Of a DNA stretch of 6,336 nucleotides, positions 1-5,948 are shown piece after piece. Where the stretch lies: the NCBI GenBank assembly GCA_017543415.1, contig JAFYGD010000129.1, positions 1-6,336 of the forward strand, written 5' to 3'. Below the pieces are notes generated by a model. It saw only the letters and a program-made list of their open reading frames with translations. It made no database searches and was not told the origin of the DNA. The position numbers and the translations under genes were made by a program. Origin of the DNA: Eubacterium sp. Its GTDB lineage: Bacteria > Bacillota > Clostridia > Oscillospirales > Acutalibacteraceae. Position 1 is the stretch's first letter. Every line of letters begins with the position of its first letter.

Positions 1-51
1 AACCGCTCGGGCGAGGACTTTTCGTTTTCATTTGCATTAGAAAGGAAGTGA
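1..51 (+). CDS. C-terminal tail of an upstream, probably phage, gene (partial)
   Basis: Frame 1 is open from the left edge to a TGA at 49-51 and reads NRSGEDFSFSFALERK. The next gene's GTG follows four bases later, and its ribosome-binding site lies inside this reading frame, which is typical of a tightly packed phage operon. The 16 residues are too few to assign a family. If the next start is really a portal protein (see 56-316), the expected neighbour here would be the large terminase subunit. If it is a baseplate gene, a tail hub gene would be expected instead. Both are inferences from gene order only. The other two frames give less protein-like readings here. Confidence 0.4.
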   Translation, partial: NRSGEDFSFSFALERK

Positions 52-55
52 AGCC

Positions 56-316
56 GTGGGCATATTCAGCAAAAAGAAAGAGCCTGCGCCGCCTGAAAAC
101 AGCGTTGCCGTACAAACGGGGAACGCCGCCTTTCACCCCTTTGGCGCCCTTTCGGGCTTTGCGCCAGCTTTGAGCGTTGATTACAGGGCGCAATATAAAA
201 GCCTATCTTCCTTACGGTTACAGCGCAGCCGCGCCCGTCGGCACGGAGGTGCTTCTGCTTCCCGCCGCGGATTCAACAGTTGCGCTCGGTGCAAGATGCG
301 TTACCGAAGGTCTTGA
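56..316 (+). pseudogene. N-terminal fragment of a phage structural gene, possibly portal, running out of frame
   Basis: A GTG start at 56 has a usable ribosome site (AAGGA, 42-46, nine bases upstream) and sits four bases after the upstream stop, so it looks like a genuine gene start. The first 40 residues read naturally: MGIFSKKK, a Pro/Ala-rich linker, then HPFGALSGFAPALS at about residues 27-40. A lysine-rich MGxFxKKK start followed by an F-x-A-L-S-G-x-x-P stretch resembles, from memory, the beginning of portal proteins in Clostridia prophages, which are normally several hundred residues long. After about residue 41 the frame turns into an Arg/Ser-rich, low-plausibility sequence ending at 316, while the +1 frame there encodes a convincing gpV-like protein. 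The gene is therefore interrupted at about 165-180, either by a deletion fusing two genes or by a simple frameshift. The portal identity is tentative; the break in reading frame is clear. Confidence 0.5.
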
Positions 317-440
317 AGCGGGAGAGATTAAAATATGCTCAAAGGGAGGAGCCTCGGTTTTGCTGAAAAATGACGGAACGATTGTACTTAACAACCGTCT
401 TGTTATTGATGAAGGAGGTAATATTCACAATGGTCAGTAA
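174..440 (+). pseudogene. C-terminal part of a gpV-like baseplate assembly/spike protein, 5'-truncated
   Basis: This frame opens just after a TGA at 171-173 and ends with TAA at 438-440. From about 174 it reads ALITGRNIKAYLPYGYSAAA, then a stretch matching the oligonucleotide-binding core of gpV/gp45-type baseplate proteins (PYGY...PVGTEVLLLPA), then the terminal beta-helical spike pattern GGASVLLKNDGTIVL and LVIDEGGNI. Such proteins form the central spike under the tail tube and pierce the cell envelope on contraction. The only possible internal start, TTG at 177, has no Shine-Dalgarno sequence and would leave about 87 residues, short for the family and without most of its N-terminal part. 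The end overlaps the next gene by 11 bases, so the original operon join is kept on the 3' side. It is probably non-functional here unless a recoding event joins it to the frame starting at 56. Confidence 0.6.
412..432 (+). promoter_or_regulatory. Ribosome-binding site setting the gpW/gp25-like start
   Basis: AAGGAGG at 412-418 lies 11 bases before ATG 430, inside the end of the gpV-like frame. It favours ATG 430 over the in-frame ATG at 370, which has no such site and would add 20 residues lying entirely within the gpV-like reading frame. Confidence 0.75.
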
Positions 441-762
441 GCTTGTAAACGGCGATTATTCGCTTGAAAACGGACAGCCCCTGACGGTAACTTACCTTGA
501 AGAACTTTTGCAAAACGCATTCGTTGCCGTAAACACAAGGAGAAGAAGGTTTTATCCCAACAAAAGCTTCGGCAGTTACATAAAGGAAACGGCAGCCCTG
601 CCGCTTGAGGAATACGCCTTTGCCTTTGCTTCACAGGCGACTGACGGAATTGACGGCGTTTATGTAAAAAGCGCGGAGCAGTTAAGCGGCGGAGTTAAAA
701 TAAAGCTGCTTTTGAACGATACCGAAGGAGAGGTGGTAATTGCTCTTGAAGATAACGTATGA
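430..762 (+). CDS. gpW/gp25-like phage baseplate wedge protein
   Basis: This 110-residue protein sits between the gpV-like and baseplate J genes, the position held by gpW (P2) or gp25 (T4)-type wedge proteins that connect the baseplate to the tail sheath. Residues 22-50 (YLEELLQNAFVAVNTRRRRF then YPNKSFGSYI) match the usual pattern of a helix, a basic turn, and a 'P..G S.l' segment seen in short wedge proteins of Firmicute prophages. Residues 60-72 look helical, and residues 75-108 alternate as beta strands (VYVKS, VKIKLLLND, EVVIALED). ATG 430 was chosen because of the strong ribosome site at 412-418. The gene overlaps the gpV-like end by 11 bases and the J gene by 23 bases, indicating translational coupling. 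The frame is intact. Family assignment relies on position and general pattern, not on a diagnostic motif. Confidence 0.65.
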   Translation: MVSKLVNGDYSLENGQPLTVTYLEELLQNAFVAVNTRRRRFYPNKSFGSYIKETAALPLEEYAFAFASQATDGIDGVYVKSAEQLSGGVKIKLLLNDTEGEVVIALEDNV

Positions 763-1813
763 AAAAATAATTGACAGTATGAAGGCGGCGTTTTTTGAGC
801 GCTGCGGAGAAAAGGCGGAAGCCTTTTCGGATACCTCTGCAAGGCTTGAAGCCGCGGCAAGCGAGCTGTATTCGCTTGCTTGCAGGGGAGACTATATTTT
901 AAACCAGGCTTTTCCGCAGACTGCAAACGGAGAATACCTTGATTTTCACGCGCAGCTACGGGATATAACGCGCAAGGAAAAGTCCTTTGCTTTGGGAACG
1001 CTTACCTTTTTCGTAAATGAAGCGGCAACGGGTGATATTACCGTTGCGCAGGGAACAGTCTGTTCAAAGGCGGGAAAGCCGTTTGTTCAGTTTGAAACAA
1101 CCGAAAGCGCAGTTCTTCCGGCGGGTGAAACTCAAGTCAGCGTTGCCGCAAGGGCGCTTGACGGAGGCTGGGAGTACAACGCAAAGGCGGGAGAGGTTAC
1201 CGTTATGGTAAACGCGCCTTCGGGTATTGACGGAGTAACTAATTCCGAAGCGTTTACGGGCGGCTCGGATATTGAAACGGATGAAGCGCTCAGAAAGCGT
1301 ATTCTTGCTTCTTACAGCATGCCGCAGTCAGGTTTTTCGCTTGAAACCATACGGACCGCGCTTTTGAAAAAAGACTTTCTTCTTGACTGCAGAGTTACCT
1401 GCACAAACGGCAGTCTTAAAGTGCTTGTAAAGCTTAAGGCGGGAACGGACTTTAACGCTGCGGAAAGTGAAATCATTGACGATTTGGCAGCGGCGTTTCT
1501 TACGGATTGCAGCGTAACCGTTGCCGAGGCTCAGCCTCAAACCTATTCGCTGAACATTGAAATAAACGCTTCAAAGGACGACGAAGGAATTGCCGAAAGA
1601 GTAAGCGGCGCGGTTGCAGAATACGTTGCCTCGCTCGGAATTGAAGAGCCGCTTTACCTTAACCGCGTTGCGTATCTTGTTTCCGTAATTGACGGGGTAA
1701 AGTACTGCGAGGTTTCTTCACCCGAAGCGGAAACGGGCTATGTAATCTGCCCTGCGGATTCATATCTGACTCCCGAAGAAATAACGGTGAACACTTATGA
1801 ACAGCATATATGA
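740..1813 (+). CDS. Phage baseplate J-like protein (P2 gpJ / Mu gp47 family)
   Basis: This 357-residue protein is a structural wedge component of a contractile-tail baseplate. Diagnostic features are the N-terminal YEKIIDSM...FFERCGE segment (7-25), AFPQTANGEYLDFHAQLR (57-74), which fits the family's 'AFpqTA.G.yLD.ha...gl.R' signature, a beta-rich middle (85-160), and TGGSDIETDEALRKRIL (173-189), the hallmark 'GG.D.ET.e.lR.R' motif. The C-terminal LYLNRVAYLVSVIDGVKYCE (305-324) matches the usual end of the domain. Length is normal for the family and the frame is intact. The start is uncertain: TTG 740 follows AGGAG (726-730) by nine bases, while TTG 746 follows AGGTGG (731-736) by nine. I kept 740; choosing 746 removes two residues. 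It overlaps the gene before by 23 bases and the gene after by 17, so it is part of the same operon. Confidence 0.9.
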   Translation: MLLKITYEKIIDSMKAAFFERCGEKAEAFSDTSARLEAAASELYSLACRGDYILNQAFPQTANGEYLDFHAQLRDITRKEKSFALGTLTFFVNEAATGDITVAQGTVCSKAGKPFVQFETTESAVLPAGETQVSVAARALDGGWEYNAKAGEVTVMVNAPSGIDGVTNSEAFTGGSDIETDEALRKRILASYSMPQSGFSLETIRTALLKKDFLLDCRVTCTNGSLKVLVKLKAGTDFNAAESEIIDDLAAAFLTDCSVTVAEAQPQTYSLNIEINASKDDEGIAERVSGAVAEYVASLGIEEPLYLNRVAYLVSVIDGVKYCEVSSPEAETGYVICPADSYLTPEEITVNTYEQHI

Positions 1814-2360
1814 AAGACTTAAATCGCTGTTTGAAATAACGGGGCTTGACGTAACGCGCGGCACATATGCCGAAGCGGAGGCTTATGCGCTTTCGGTAGG
1901 TGTTCAGCTTGTAAAAAGCAGGCTTGACACCGTAAAAAGGGAGGTTTTCTTTTTAATGTACCCCGAAACCGACAGCCTTGACTGCTGGGCGCATATGCTT
2001 TCGCTCAACAGCGAAAAAATTGAATTGCAGGAATTGAGGGAACTGCTTGCAATAAGACTTGCGGAAAATTTCGGCGATGCTCAGCTGAACAGCGTTCTTG
2101 AGCTTCAGAGCCTTGCGCTCGGCGGATTTATGCTGACTCCGTCAGGCGATACAATTACCGTAAGCGGCGTTGATTCAACAAATATCTTCCAGCTCGGAAG
2201 GTATCTTTGCGGAACAACGTATTTCGGCATGAAGGCGGTGCTTGAAGGCAACGGGCTTACCTTCCGTCAGTGGGATTCGCTTAATAAAAGCTTCAATTTT
2301 CTTGACAGCCTTCGCCTTCCGTTCAGTTGTATTGACACCCTCAGCTATGATTTGTTTTAA
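1797..2360 (+). CDS. Phage tail/baseplate protein, YmfQ/DUF2313-like (P2 gpI position)
   Basis: This 187-residue protein lies directly between baseplate J and the tail-fibre gene. That slot is held by gpI in P2 and gp48 in Mu, proteins that complete the wedge and link it to the fibres. Residues 1-100 are helical with regular leucines, including RLDTVKREVFFLMYPETDS (42-60), WAHMLSL (64-70) and ELRELLAIRLAENFGD (79-94), the arrangement typical of DUF2313: a helical region, a 'tr..eR...v..rl' type segment, then an alpha/beta C-terminus. Residues 108-150 are strand-rich, and the protein ends in W-D-S-L...LPFSCIDTL. ATG 1797 has no strong ribosome site; the 17-base overlap with the J gene suggests translation by coupling. 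The frame is complete. The exact Pfam family is inferred from context and general pattern. Confidence 0.65.
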   Translation: MNSIYERLKSLFEITGLDVTRGTYAEAEAYALSVGVQLVKSRLDTVKREVFFLMYPETDSLDCWAHMLSLNSEKIELQELRELLAIRLAENFGDAQLNSVLELQSLALGGFMLTPSGDTITVSGVDSTNIFQLGRYLCGTTYFGMKAVLEGNGLTFRQWDSLNKSFNFLDSLRLPFSCIDTLSYDLF

Positions 2361-2372
2361 GGAGGATATTTT

Positions 2373-2849
2373 ATGAGCAGTTCGGCAAAAACGCCGTATC
2401 TCGGCCTTAATAAATGGGTCAGCAGCGATATTCCCCAAAGAGAGGATTTTGTTGTTGATAACGTTATTCTTGAAAACGCAATCAGCGTTCACCATCAGGA
2501 TACAACTCACCATATTACAAGCGCCGAAAGAACAAAATGGAACAACGCGTACTCAATTACAACCTATACGGGCAACGGCGCTTCCTCAAGGGCGGTTACT
2601 CTCAACGGCGCAGCCAACCCCGTGTGGGGAATCGTTTTCGCCGCAGGCAAAACTCCCGACGTTACGGATTTTTCAAACACGGCGGATTATAACTATTTCG
2701 GCATAGTTTCGGCAAACGGCTCAACATCGGGGCTGTCGCTCAGCGGCAATACCCTGACTGTTTCTCAGTCGCCGACAGCAGTTCACGGTAAAGAGTACCG
2801 CAGCTATAATGAGGTCAGCGTAACGTATGTCTGTATAACGTTTGCGTAA
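2373..2849 (+). CDS. Short phage tail-fibre / receptor-binding protein
   Basis: This 158-residue protein is the last gene of the tail module. The N-terminus KTPYLGLNKWVSSDIPQRED (6-25) followed by F-VVDN (26-30) is the common 'l.L.kw...D...reDFn.dn..id' attachment segment of Firmicute prophage fibres. Residues 39-57 (SVHHQDTTHHITSAERTKWN, roughly) match the 'H..D...HIT..ER..WN' motif found, often repeated, in fibre shafts; here there is one copy. The C-terminal half (63-158), beginning TTYTGNGASSRAVTLNG, is rich in Ser, Thr, Gly and Asn with alternating strands, as expected of a beta-sandwich tip domain that may bind the cell surface. An excellent ribosome site (AAGGAGG, 2359-2365) lies seven bases before the ATG. 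It is short for a fibre: no long shaft, no chaperone gene after it. The gene ends just before a strong terminator. Confidence 0.75.
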   Translation: MSSSAKTPYLGLNKWVSSDIPQREDFVVDNVILENAISVHHQDTTHHITSAERTKWNNAYSITTYTGNGASSRAVTLNGAANPVWGIVFAAGKTPDVTDFSNTADYNYFGIVSANGSTSGLSLSGNTLTVSQSPTAVHGKEYRSYNEVSVTYVCITFA

Positions 2850-2856
2850 AAAATAC

Positions 2857-2885
2857 TTTACATCAAGGACTTAAAGTAATATAAT
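2857..2885 (+). promoter_or_regulatory. Sigma-A-type promoter for the DUF1015 gene, overlapping the phage terminator
   Basis: TTTACA (2857-2862) and TATAAT (2880-2885) are separated by 17 bases: five of six consensus bases at -35, a perfect -10 and optimal spacing. Transcription would begin near 2891-2893, about 42 bases before the DUF1015 ATG at 2934. The -10 lies across the outer left arm of the terminator stem, so RNA begun here would lack most of that arm and should not fold the hairpin. Confidence 0.65.
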
Positions 2886-2917
2886 ATCGGGTAGTTAAAA
2901 CTACCCGATATTTTTTT
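2883..2917 (+). terminator. Intrinsic terminator at the end of the phage tail operon
   Basis: A perfect 12-base-pair stem (2883-2894 with 2901-2912, GC-rich core CGGGTAG/CTACCCG) encloses a six-base TTAAAA loop and runs into a T tract (2911-2917). It starts 33 bases after the tail-fibre stop and would end transcripts coming from the phage genes. There is no matching T tract on the minus strand, so it acts in the + direction only. Confidence 0.9.
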
Positions 2918-2933
2918 GAGGAGATAACAAACT

Positions 2934-4172
2934 ATGGCGGTATTCAAATCATTTAATGCGTTCAGACCTAATGAGGAGTGCGCTTCGCTTATTCCGGCGC
3001 TTCCCTATGACGTTATGAACAGCGAGGAAGCAAGGGAAATGGTTAAGGGCAACCCCTATTCCTTTCTTCACGTTGACAAGGCGGAAATTGACCTTGCGCC
3101 CGATGTTGACCACTATTCAAAACAGGTTTACGAAAAAGCGAGGGAAAACCTTTTATCCCTTGAAAAACGCGGCGCGCTTATCCGTGACGAAAAACCCTGT
3201 CTTTACATTTACCGTCAGGTAATGAACGGCAGGTCGCAGACCGGTCTTGTAGGCTGCGCCTCAATTGACGATTACCTTAACAACGTAATCAAAAAGCATG
3301 AGCACACCCTTGCAAAAAAGGAGCAGGACAGAATAAACCACGTTGATTACTGCGATGCAAATACGGGCCCGATTTTCCTTACCTACAGGGAAAACAAGGA
3401 GATAAGCAATATTATCAACGGCTGGCTGCGTTCACATGAGCATATTTACGATTTCAGCAAAAACTATATTCAGCATACCGTATGGCTTATTGACGACGAT
3501 GAGGTTATTTCAGAGCTTGAAAGGCTTTTCGGCGGGGTAGAATCGCTCTATATTGCCGACGGTCATCACCGCTGCGCCTCCGCCGTAAGGGTAGGCAAAA
3601 TGAGAAGAGAGGCAAACCCGAACTATAACGGAACGGAGGAGTTTAATTTCTTCCTTGCAATCGCTTATCCCGATTCAGAGCTTGAGATTATGGATTATAA
3701 CCGCGTTGTTAAGGATTTGAACGGCTATTCCTTTGACGGCTTTGTTAAAAAGCTTAAGGAAAAGTTCACCGTTGAGGAGCTGCCGAAGGCTCAGTCGCCC
3801 GAAAAGAAGCACAGCTTTTCAATGTTCTATGCGGGCAAGTGGTATCTTCTTACCGCAAGAAAGGGTATATTCAATGAAAACAACCCCGTTGAACAGCTTG
3901 ACGTTTCAATTCTTCAGAACAACGTTCTTAAGCCACTGCTCGGTATTGAGAACCCCAAAACGAGCGACAGAATTGATTTCATCGGCGGAATAAGAGGACT
4001 CAAAGAGCTTGAACGCAGGGCTAACGAGGATATGACCCTCGCTTTTGCCATGTATCCTACCACGATAGACGATTTAATGTCTATTGCCGACGCGGGCGAA
4101 ATTATGCCTCCGAAATCGACTTGGTTTGAGCCAAAGCCCCTATCGGGAATATTTATTCACCATTTATCGTAA
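2934..4172 (+). CDS. DUF1015 family protein with DGHHR motif
   Basis: This 412-residue protein matches the DUF1015 family (Pfam PF06245) over its full usual length. Recognisable blocks are ALPYDVMNSEEAREM (22-36), NPYSFLHVDKAEID (40-53), YIYRQ (91-95), the 'HE.T...KE.DR' block at 122-133 (HEHTLAKKEQDR), NTGPIFLTY (143-151), the hallmark YIADGHHRCASA (206-217), and MPPKSTWFEPKPLSGIF (391-407) near the end. There are no membrane segments or signal peptide, so it should be cytoplasmic. The family's biochemical role is not firmly known to me. DGHHR resembles the nucleotide-binding motif of ParB/sulfiredoxin-fold proteins, a fold that includes free-serine kinases, and DUF1015 genes are often found near serine biosynthesis genes. 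A role in amino-acid or phospho-metabolite chemistry is therefore possible, but is an inference. Here it is monocistronic: it has its own promoter (2857-2885), a GAGGAG ribosome site (2918-2923, ten bases before the ATG) and its own terminator. It is not related to the phage genes upstream. Confidence 0.88.
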   Translation: MAVFKSFNAFRPNEECASLIPALPYDVMNSEEAREMVKGNPYSFLHVDKAEIDLAPDVDHYSKQVYEKARENLLSLEKRGALIRDEKPCLYIYRQVMNGRSQTGLVGCASIDDYLNNVIKKHEHTLAKKEQDRINHVDYCDANTGPIFLTYRENKEISNIINGWLRSHEHIYDFSKNYIQHTVWLIDDDEVISELERLFGGVESLYIADGHHRCASAVRVGKMRREANPNYNGTEEFNFFLAIAYPDSELEIMDYNRVVKDLNGYSFDGFVKKLKEKFTVEELPKAQSPEKKHSFSMFYAGKWYLLTARKGIFNENNPVEQLDVSILQNNVLKPLLGIENPKTSDRIDFIGGIRGLKELERRANEDMTLAFAMYPTTIDDLMSIADAGEIMPPKSTWFEPKPLSGIFIHHLS

Positions 4173-4210
4173 AAAAATAACCTCAGACAAGTCGTCTGAG
4201 GTTTTGTTTT
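4171..4210. terminator. Bidirectional intrinsic terminator between convergent genes
   Basis: A ten-base-pair stem (AACCTCAGAC 4179-4188 with GTCTGAGGTT 4194-4203, loop 4189-4193) is followed on the + strand by TTTTGTTTTTT and preceded by an A run (4171-4177) that gives a U tract on the minus strand. It can stop the DUF1015 transcript on the + strand and the putP transcript on the - strand. The putP stop codon is at 4211-4213, immediately beside it. Confidence 0.9.
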
Positions 4211-5737
4211 TTATTTGATTGTTTTAACCTCTTCAAAGGTGTCGATAATATCCTGCTCGGGTTTGGGAGTTACAAGTGAAACGATTACGTTAACAGCAAG
4301 ACCAATCAGGAAAGCGGGGAGAAGCTCGTAAATGTCAAGTATTCCGCCGAGCGGTCTGATACCGAACTTCCATACGAAAATCATAATTCCGCCCGCAAGC
4401 ATACCTGCGATAGCGCCGTATTTGTTGGAACGCTTCCAGAAAAGCGAAAGCAGCATTACGGGACCGAAGGCAGCGCCGAAGCCCGCCCAGGCAAAGGATA
4501 CGATTTTAAATACGCTTGAGGTGCTGTCCCACGCAAGAACAACGCCGATAATTGAAATAACTATAAGCGTAACGCGCGCAACAACCATCTGTGAGGTTTC
4601 GGAAAGCTTGAGTTTGAAAACTCCGCCGAGTATGTTTTCGCTCATTGAGGAGGAAGCCGCAAGCAGCTGGCTGTCCGCTGTTGACATTGTGCTTGCAAGA
4701 ATACCTGCAAGAATAACGCCTGCAATAAGTGCAAAAATCATACCCTTCTGGGAAAGAAGGTTTGCTATCTGAACAATAATTGTTTCGCTGTCCTCAAGAG
4801 CGCCGAGCGCACCGCGGTTGACCATGCCGAGACCTACGATACCTATAAGAACCGCAACGCCCATTGAAATTACAACCCAGACGGAAGCAACGCGGCGTGA
4901 AAGTGCAATCTTCTTCGGGTCCTCAATAGCCATAAATCTTAAAAGAATATGGGGCATACCGAAGTAGCCGAGTCCCCACGCAAGAGTAGAAGCAATAGTC
5001 AGCGCGCCGTACGGAGAGGCGGTGTTCGTTGCAGCGTCGTGCGTTTCAAACATAGTAAGATAGCCCGAAAGGCTCTGTGCGTTCTGAATAACGCTGCCCA
5101 TTCCGCCTGCCTGCGCAACGCCGAAGCCAAGCACAACAACAAGCGCAATGCTCATAATTATTGACTGAATAAAGTCCGTTGTTGAAGCGGCGTTAAATCC
5201 GCCCATTGAGGTGTAGCCTACAATAATAATTGCGGAAACTACCATTGCAAGGTGATAGTCAATTCCGAACAGCGTTCCGAAAAGCTTGCCGCACGCAGCA
5301 AAGCCCGAAGCGGTGTAGGGAACGAAGAATACAATAATAACAAGCGCCGCAACAGCCATTAAAACCTTGCTCTTGTCCTTGTACCTGATTGCAAAGTAAT
5401 CGGGTATGGTAATAGCGCCTATTTTAGCCGAATAGTTGCGCAGCTTTTTTGCAACAATAAGCCAGTTGAGGTACGTGCCTGCCGCAAGGCCGATAGCCGT
5501 CCAGCCCGCGTCTGCAATACCGCAAAGGTAAGCAACGCCGGGAAGTCCCATAAGCAGCCAGCTGCTCATATCGGAAGCCTCTGCGCTCATTGCCGTAACG
5601 AGCGGACCGAGCTTGCGCCCACCGAGGTAAAAGTCGCCTACGTTTTTGGTTCTGCGCGAAAAAATAAAGCCGATAAGCACAACAACCGCAAGGTAAACAA
5701 CAATGGAAATCATTATTCCTATTTGTGCTTTAGTCAT
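4211..5737 (-). CDS. putP: Sodium/proline symporter PutP (SSS family)
   Basis: This 508-residue integral membrane protein of the sodium:solute symporter family (TC 2.A.21) is close in length to E. coli PutP (about 500). It imports proline using the sodium gradient. Matches to PutP include TKNVGDFYLGGRKLGP (30-45), SAEASDMSSWLLMGLPG (51-67) with the substrate/sodium-site aspartate at D56, TIPDYFAIRYKDKS (110-123), WGLGYFGMPHILLRFMA (254-270), the STMSTADSQLL block (349-359) whose Ser352-Thr353 correspond to E. coli sodium ligands S340-T341, and SFAWAGFGAAFGPV (414-427). About 13 hydrophobic segments are visible, as in the LeuT-like fold. ATG at 5737 was chosen because AGGAGG (minus strand, 5750-5745) lies seven bases upstream; the TTG at 5758 lies upstream of that site. 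The gene is monocistronic and convergent with the DUF1015 gene. Proline specificity is likely from the motifs; related amino acids are possible. Confidence 0.93.
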   Translation of the reverse strand: MTKAQIGIMISIVVYLAVVVLIGFIFSRRTKNVGDFYLGGRKLGPLVTAMSAEASDMSSWLLMGLPGVAYLCGIADAGWTAIGLAAGTYLNWLIVAKKLRNYSAKIGAITIPDYFAIRYKDKSKVLMAVAALVIIVFFVPYTASGFAACGKLFGTLFGIDYHLAMVVSAIIIVGYTSMGGFNAASTTDFIQSIIMSIALVVVLGFGVAQAGGMGSVIQNAQSLSGYLTMFETHDAATNTASPYGALTIASTLAWGLGYFGMPHILLRFMAIEDPKKIALSRRVASVWVVISMGVAVLIGIVGLGMVNRGALGALEDSETIIVQIANLLSQKGMIFALIAGVILAGILASTMSTADSQLLAASSSMSENILGGVFKLKLSETSQMVVARVTLIVISIIGVVLAWDSTSSVFKIVSFAWAGFGAAFGPVMLLSLFWKRSNKYGAIAGMLAGGIMIFVWKFGIRPLGGILDIYELLPAFLIGLAVNVIVSLVTPKPEQDIIDTFEEVKTIK

Positions 5738-5750
5738 AGTTTTTCCTCCT
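5735..5750 (-). promoter_or_regulatory. Ribosome-binding site setting the putP start
   Basis: On the minus strand a perfect AGGAGG (5750-5745) precedes ATG (5737-5735) by seven bases. It places the start at MTKAQIG and excludes the upstream in-frame TTG at 5758, which would add seven residues spanning the ribosome site itself. Confidence 0.9.
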
Positions 5751-5770
5751 GTTTTCAAATGAATATTTAA

Positions 5771-5799
5771 AGTATAACAGATTTAGCGCTTTAATGCAA
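5771..5799 (-). promoter_or_regulatory. putP: Probable putP promoter with extended -10
   Basis: On the minus strand, TTGCAT (5799-5794), a 17-base spacer, then TATACT (5776-5771) preceded by TG-T, giving the extended -10 form TGTTATACT. The -35 is weak but the extended -10 compensates. Transcription would begin near 5764, leaving a short leader of about 27 bases before the putP ATG. No clear operator or riboswitch is seen in that leader. Confidence 0.55.
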
Positions 5800-5866
5800 T
5801 AAATTTTTTATTTTTTATACTTGCGTGAGTTAATACCGCTAATCTTCAAACTTATTTGTTAAAAAA

Positions 5867-5897
5867 TTGTCATAGTCGCTTAAAGATTTTGTATAAT
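5867..5897 (+). promoter_or_regulatory. gap: Probable gap promoter
   Basis: TTGTCA (5867-5872) and a perfect TATAAT (5892-5897) are separated by 19 bases, slightly longer than optimal. The start would be near 5904, giving an AT-rich leader of about 94 bases before the gap ATG at 5998. The -10 match is strong and the region has no competing coding frame, but the spacing lowers certainty. Confidence 0.5.
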
Positions 5898-5919
5898 ATG
5901 TAAAATTTATATTTTTTTC

Positions 5920-5948
5920 TTGATTATTGAATTTAAACAGTATAGAAT
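5920..5948 (+). promoter_or_regulatory. gap: Possible second gap promoter
   Basis: TTGATT (5920-5925), 17 bases, then TAGAAT (5943-5948). Four of six and five of six consensus bases with ideal spacing make a tandem promoter possible, but in such AT-rich DNA a chance match is also likely. It would shorten the gap leader to roughly 45 bases. Confidence 0.25.

Noticed and set aside
150..200. Programmed +1 ribosomal frameshift joining the frames starting at 56 and 174
   Set aside because: I see no recognisable slippery codon, upstream ribosome-like stimulator or downstream structure at the frame change, and the first 40 residues do not resemble a gpV N-terminus. Deletion or mutation is simpler.
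370..430. Longer gpW/gp25-like protein starting at ATG 370
   Set aside because: No ribosome site precedes ATG 370, and the extra 20 residues overlap the conserved gpV-like frame. ATG 430 has AAGGAGG upstream.
177..440. Stand-alone 87-residue gene beginning at TTG 177
   Set aside because: There is no Shine-Dalgarno sequence before TTG 177, and the protein would lack the N-terminal part of a gpV-like protein. It is better read as the surviving 3' part of a broken gene.
2175..2513. Minus-strand frame of 112 residues
   Set aside because: It lies opposite two good + strand phage genes, crosses their junction, and its sequence (Lys/Arg/Ile-rich, no motif) is what antisense reading of those genes gives.
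4332..4772. Plus-strand frame of 146 residues
   Set aside because: It is the antisense shadow of putP; its Ile/Pro/Ser-rich composition is typical of the reverse of membrane-protein codons.
5900..5920. Possible terminator or attenuator in the gap leader (T run at 5911-5918)
   Set aside because: The only pairing upstream of the T run is a short all-A/T stem, too weak for an intrinsic terminator.
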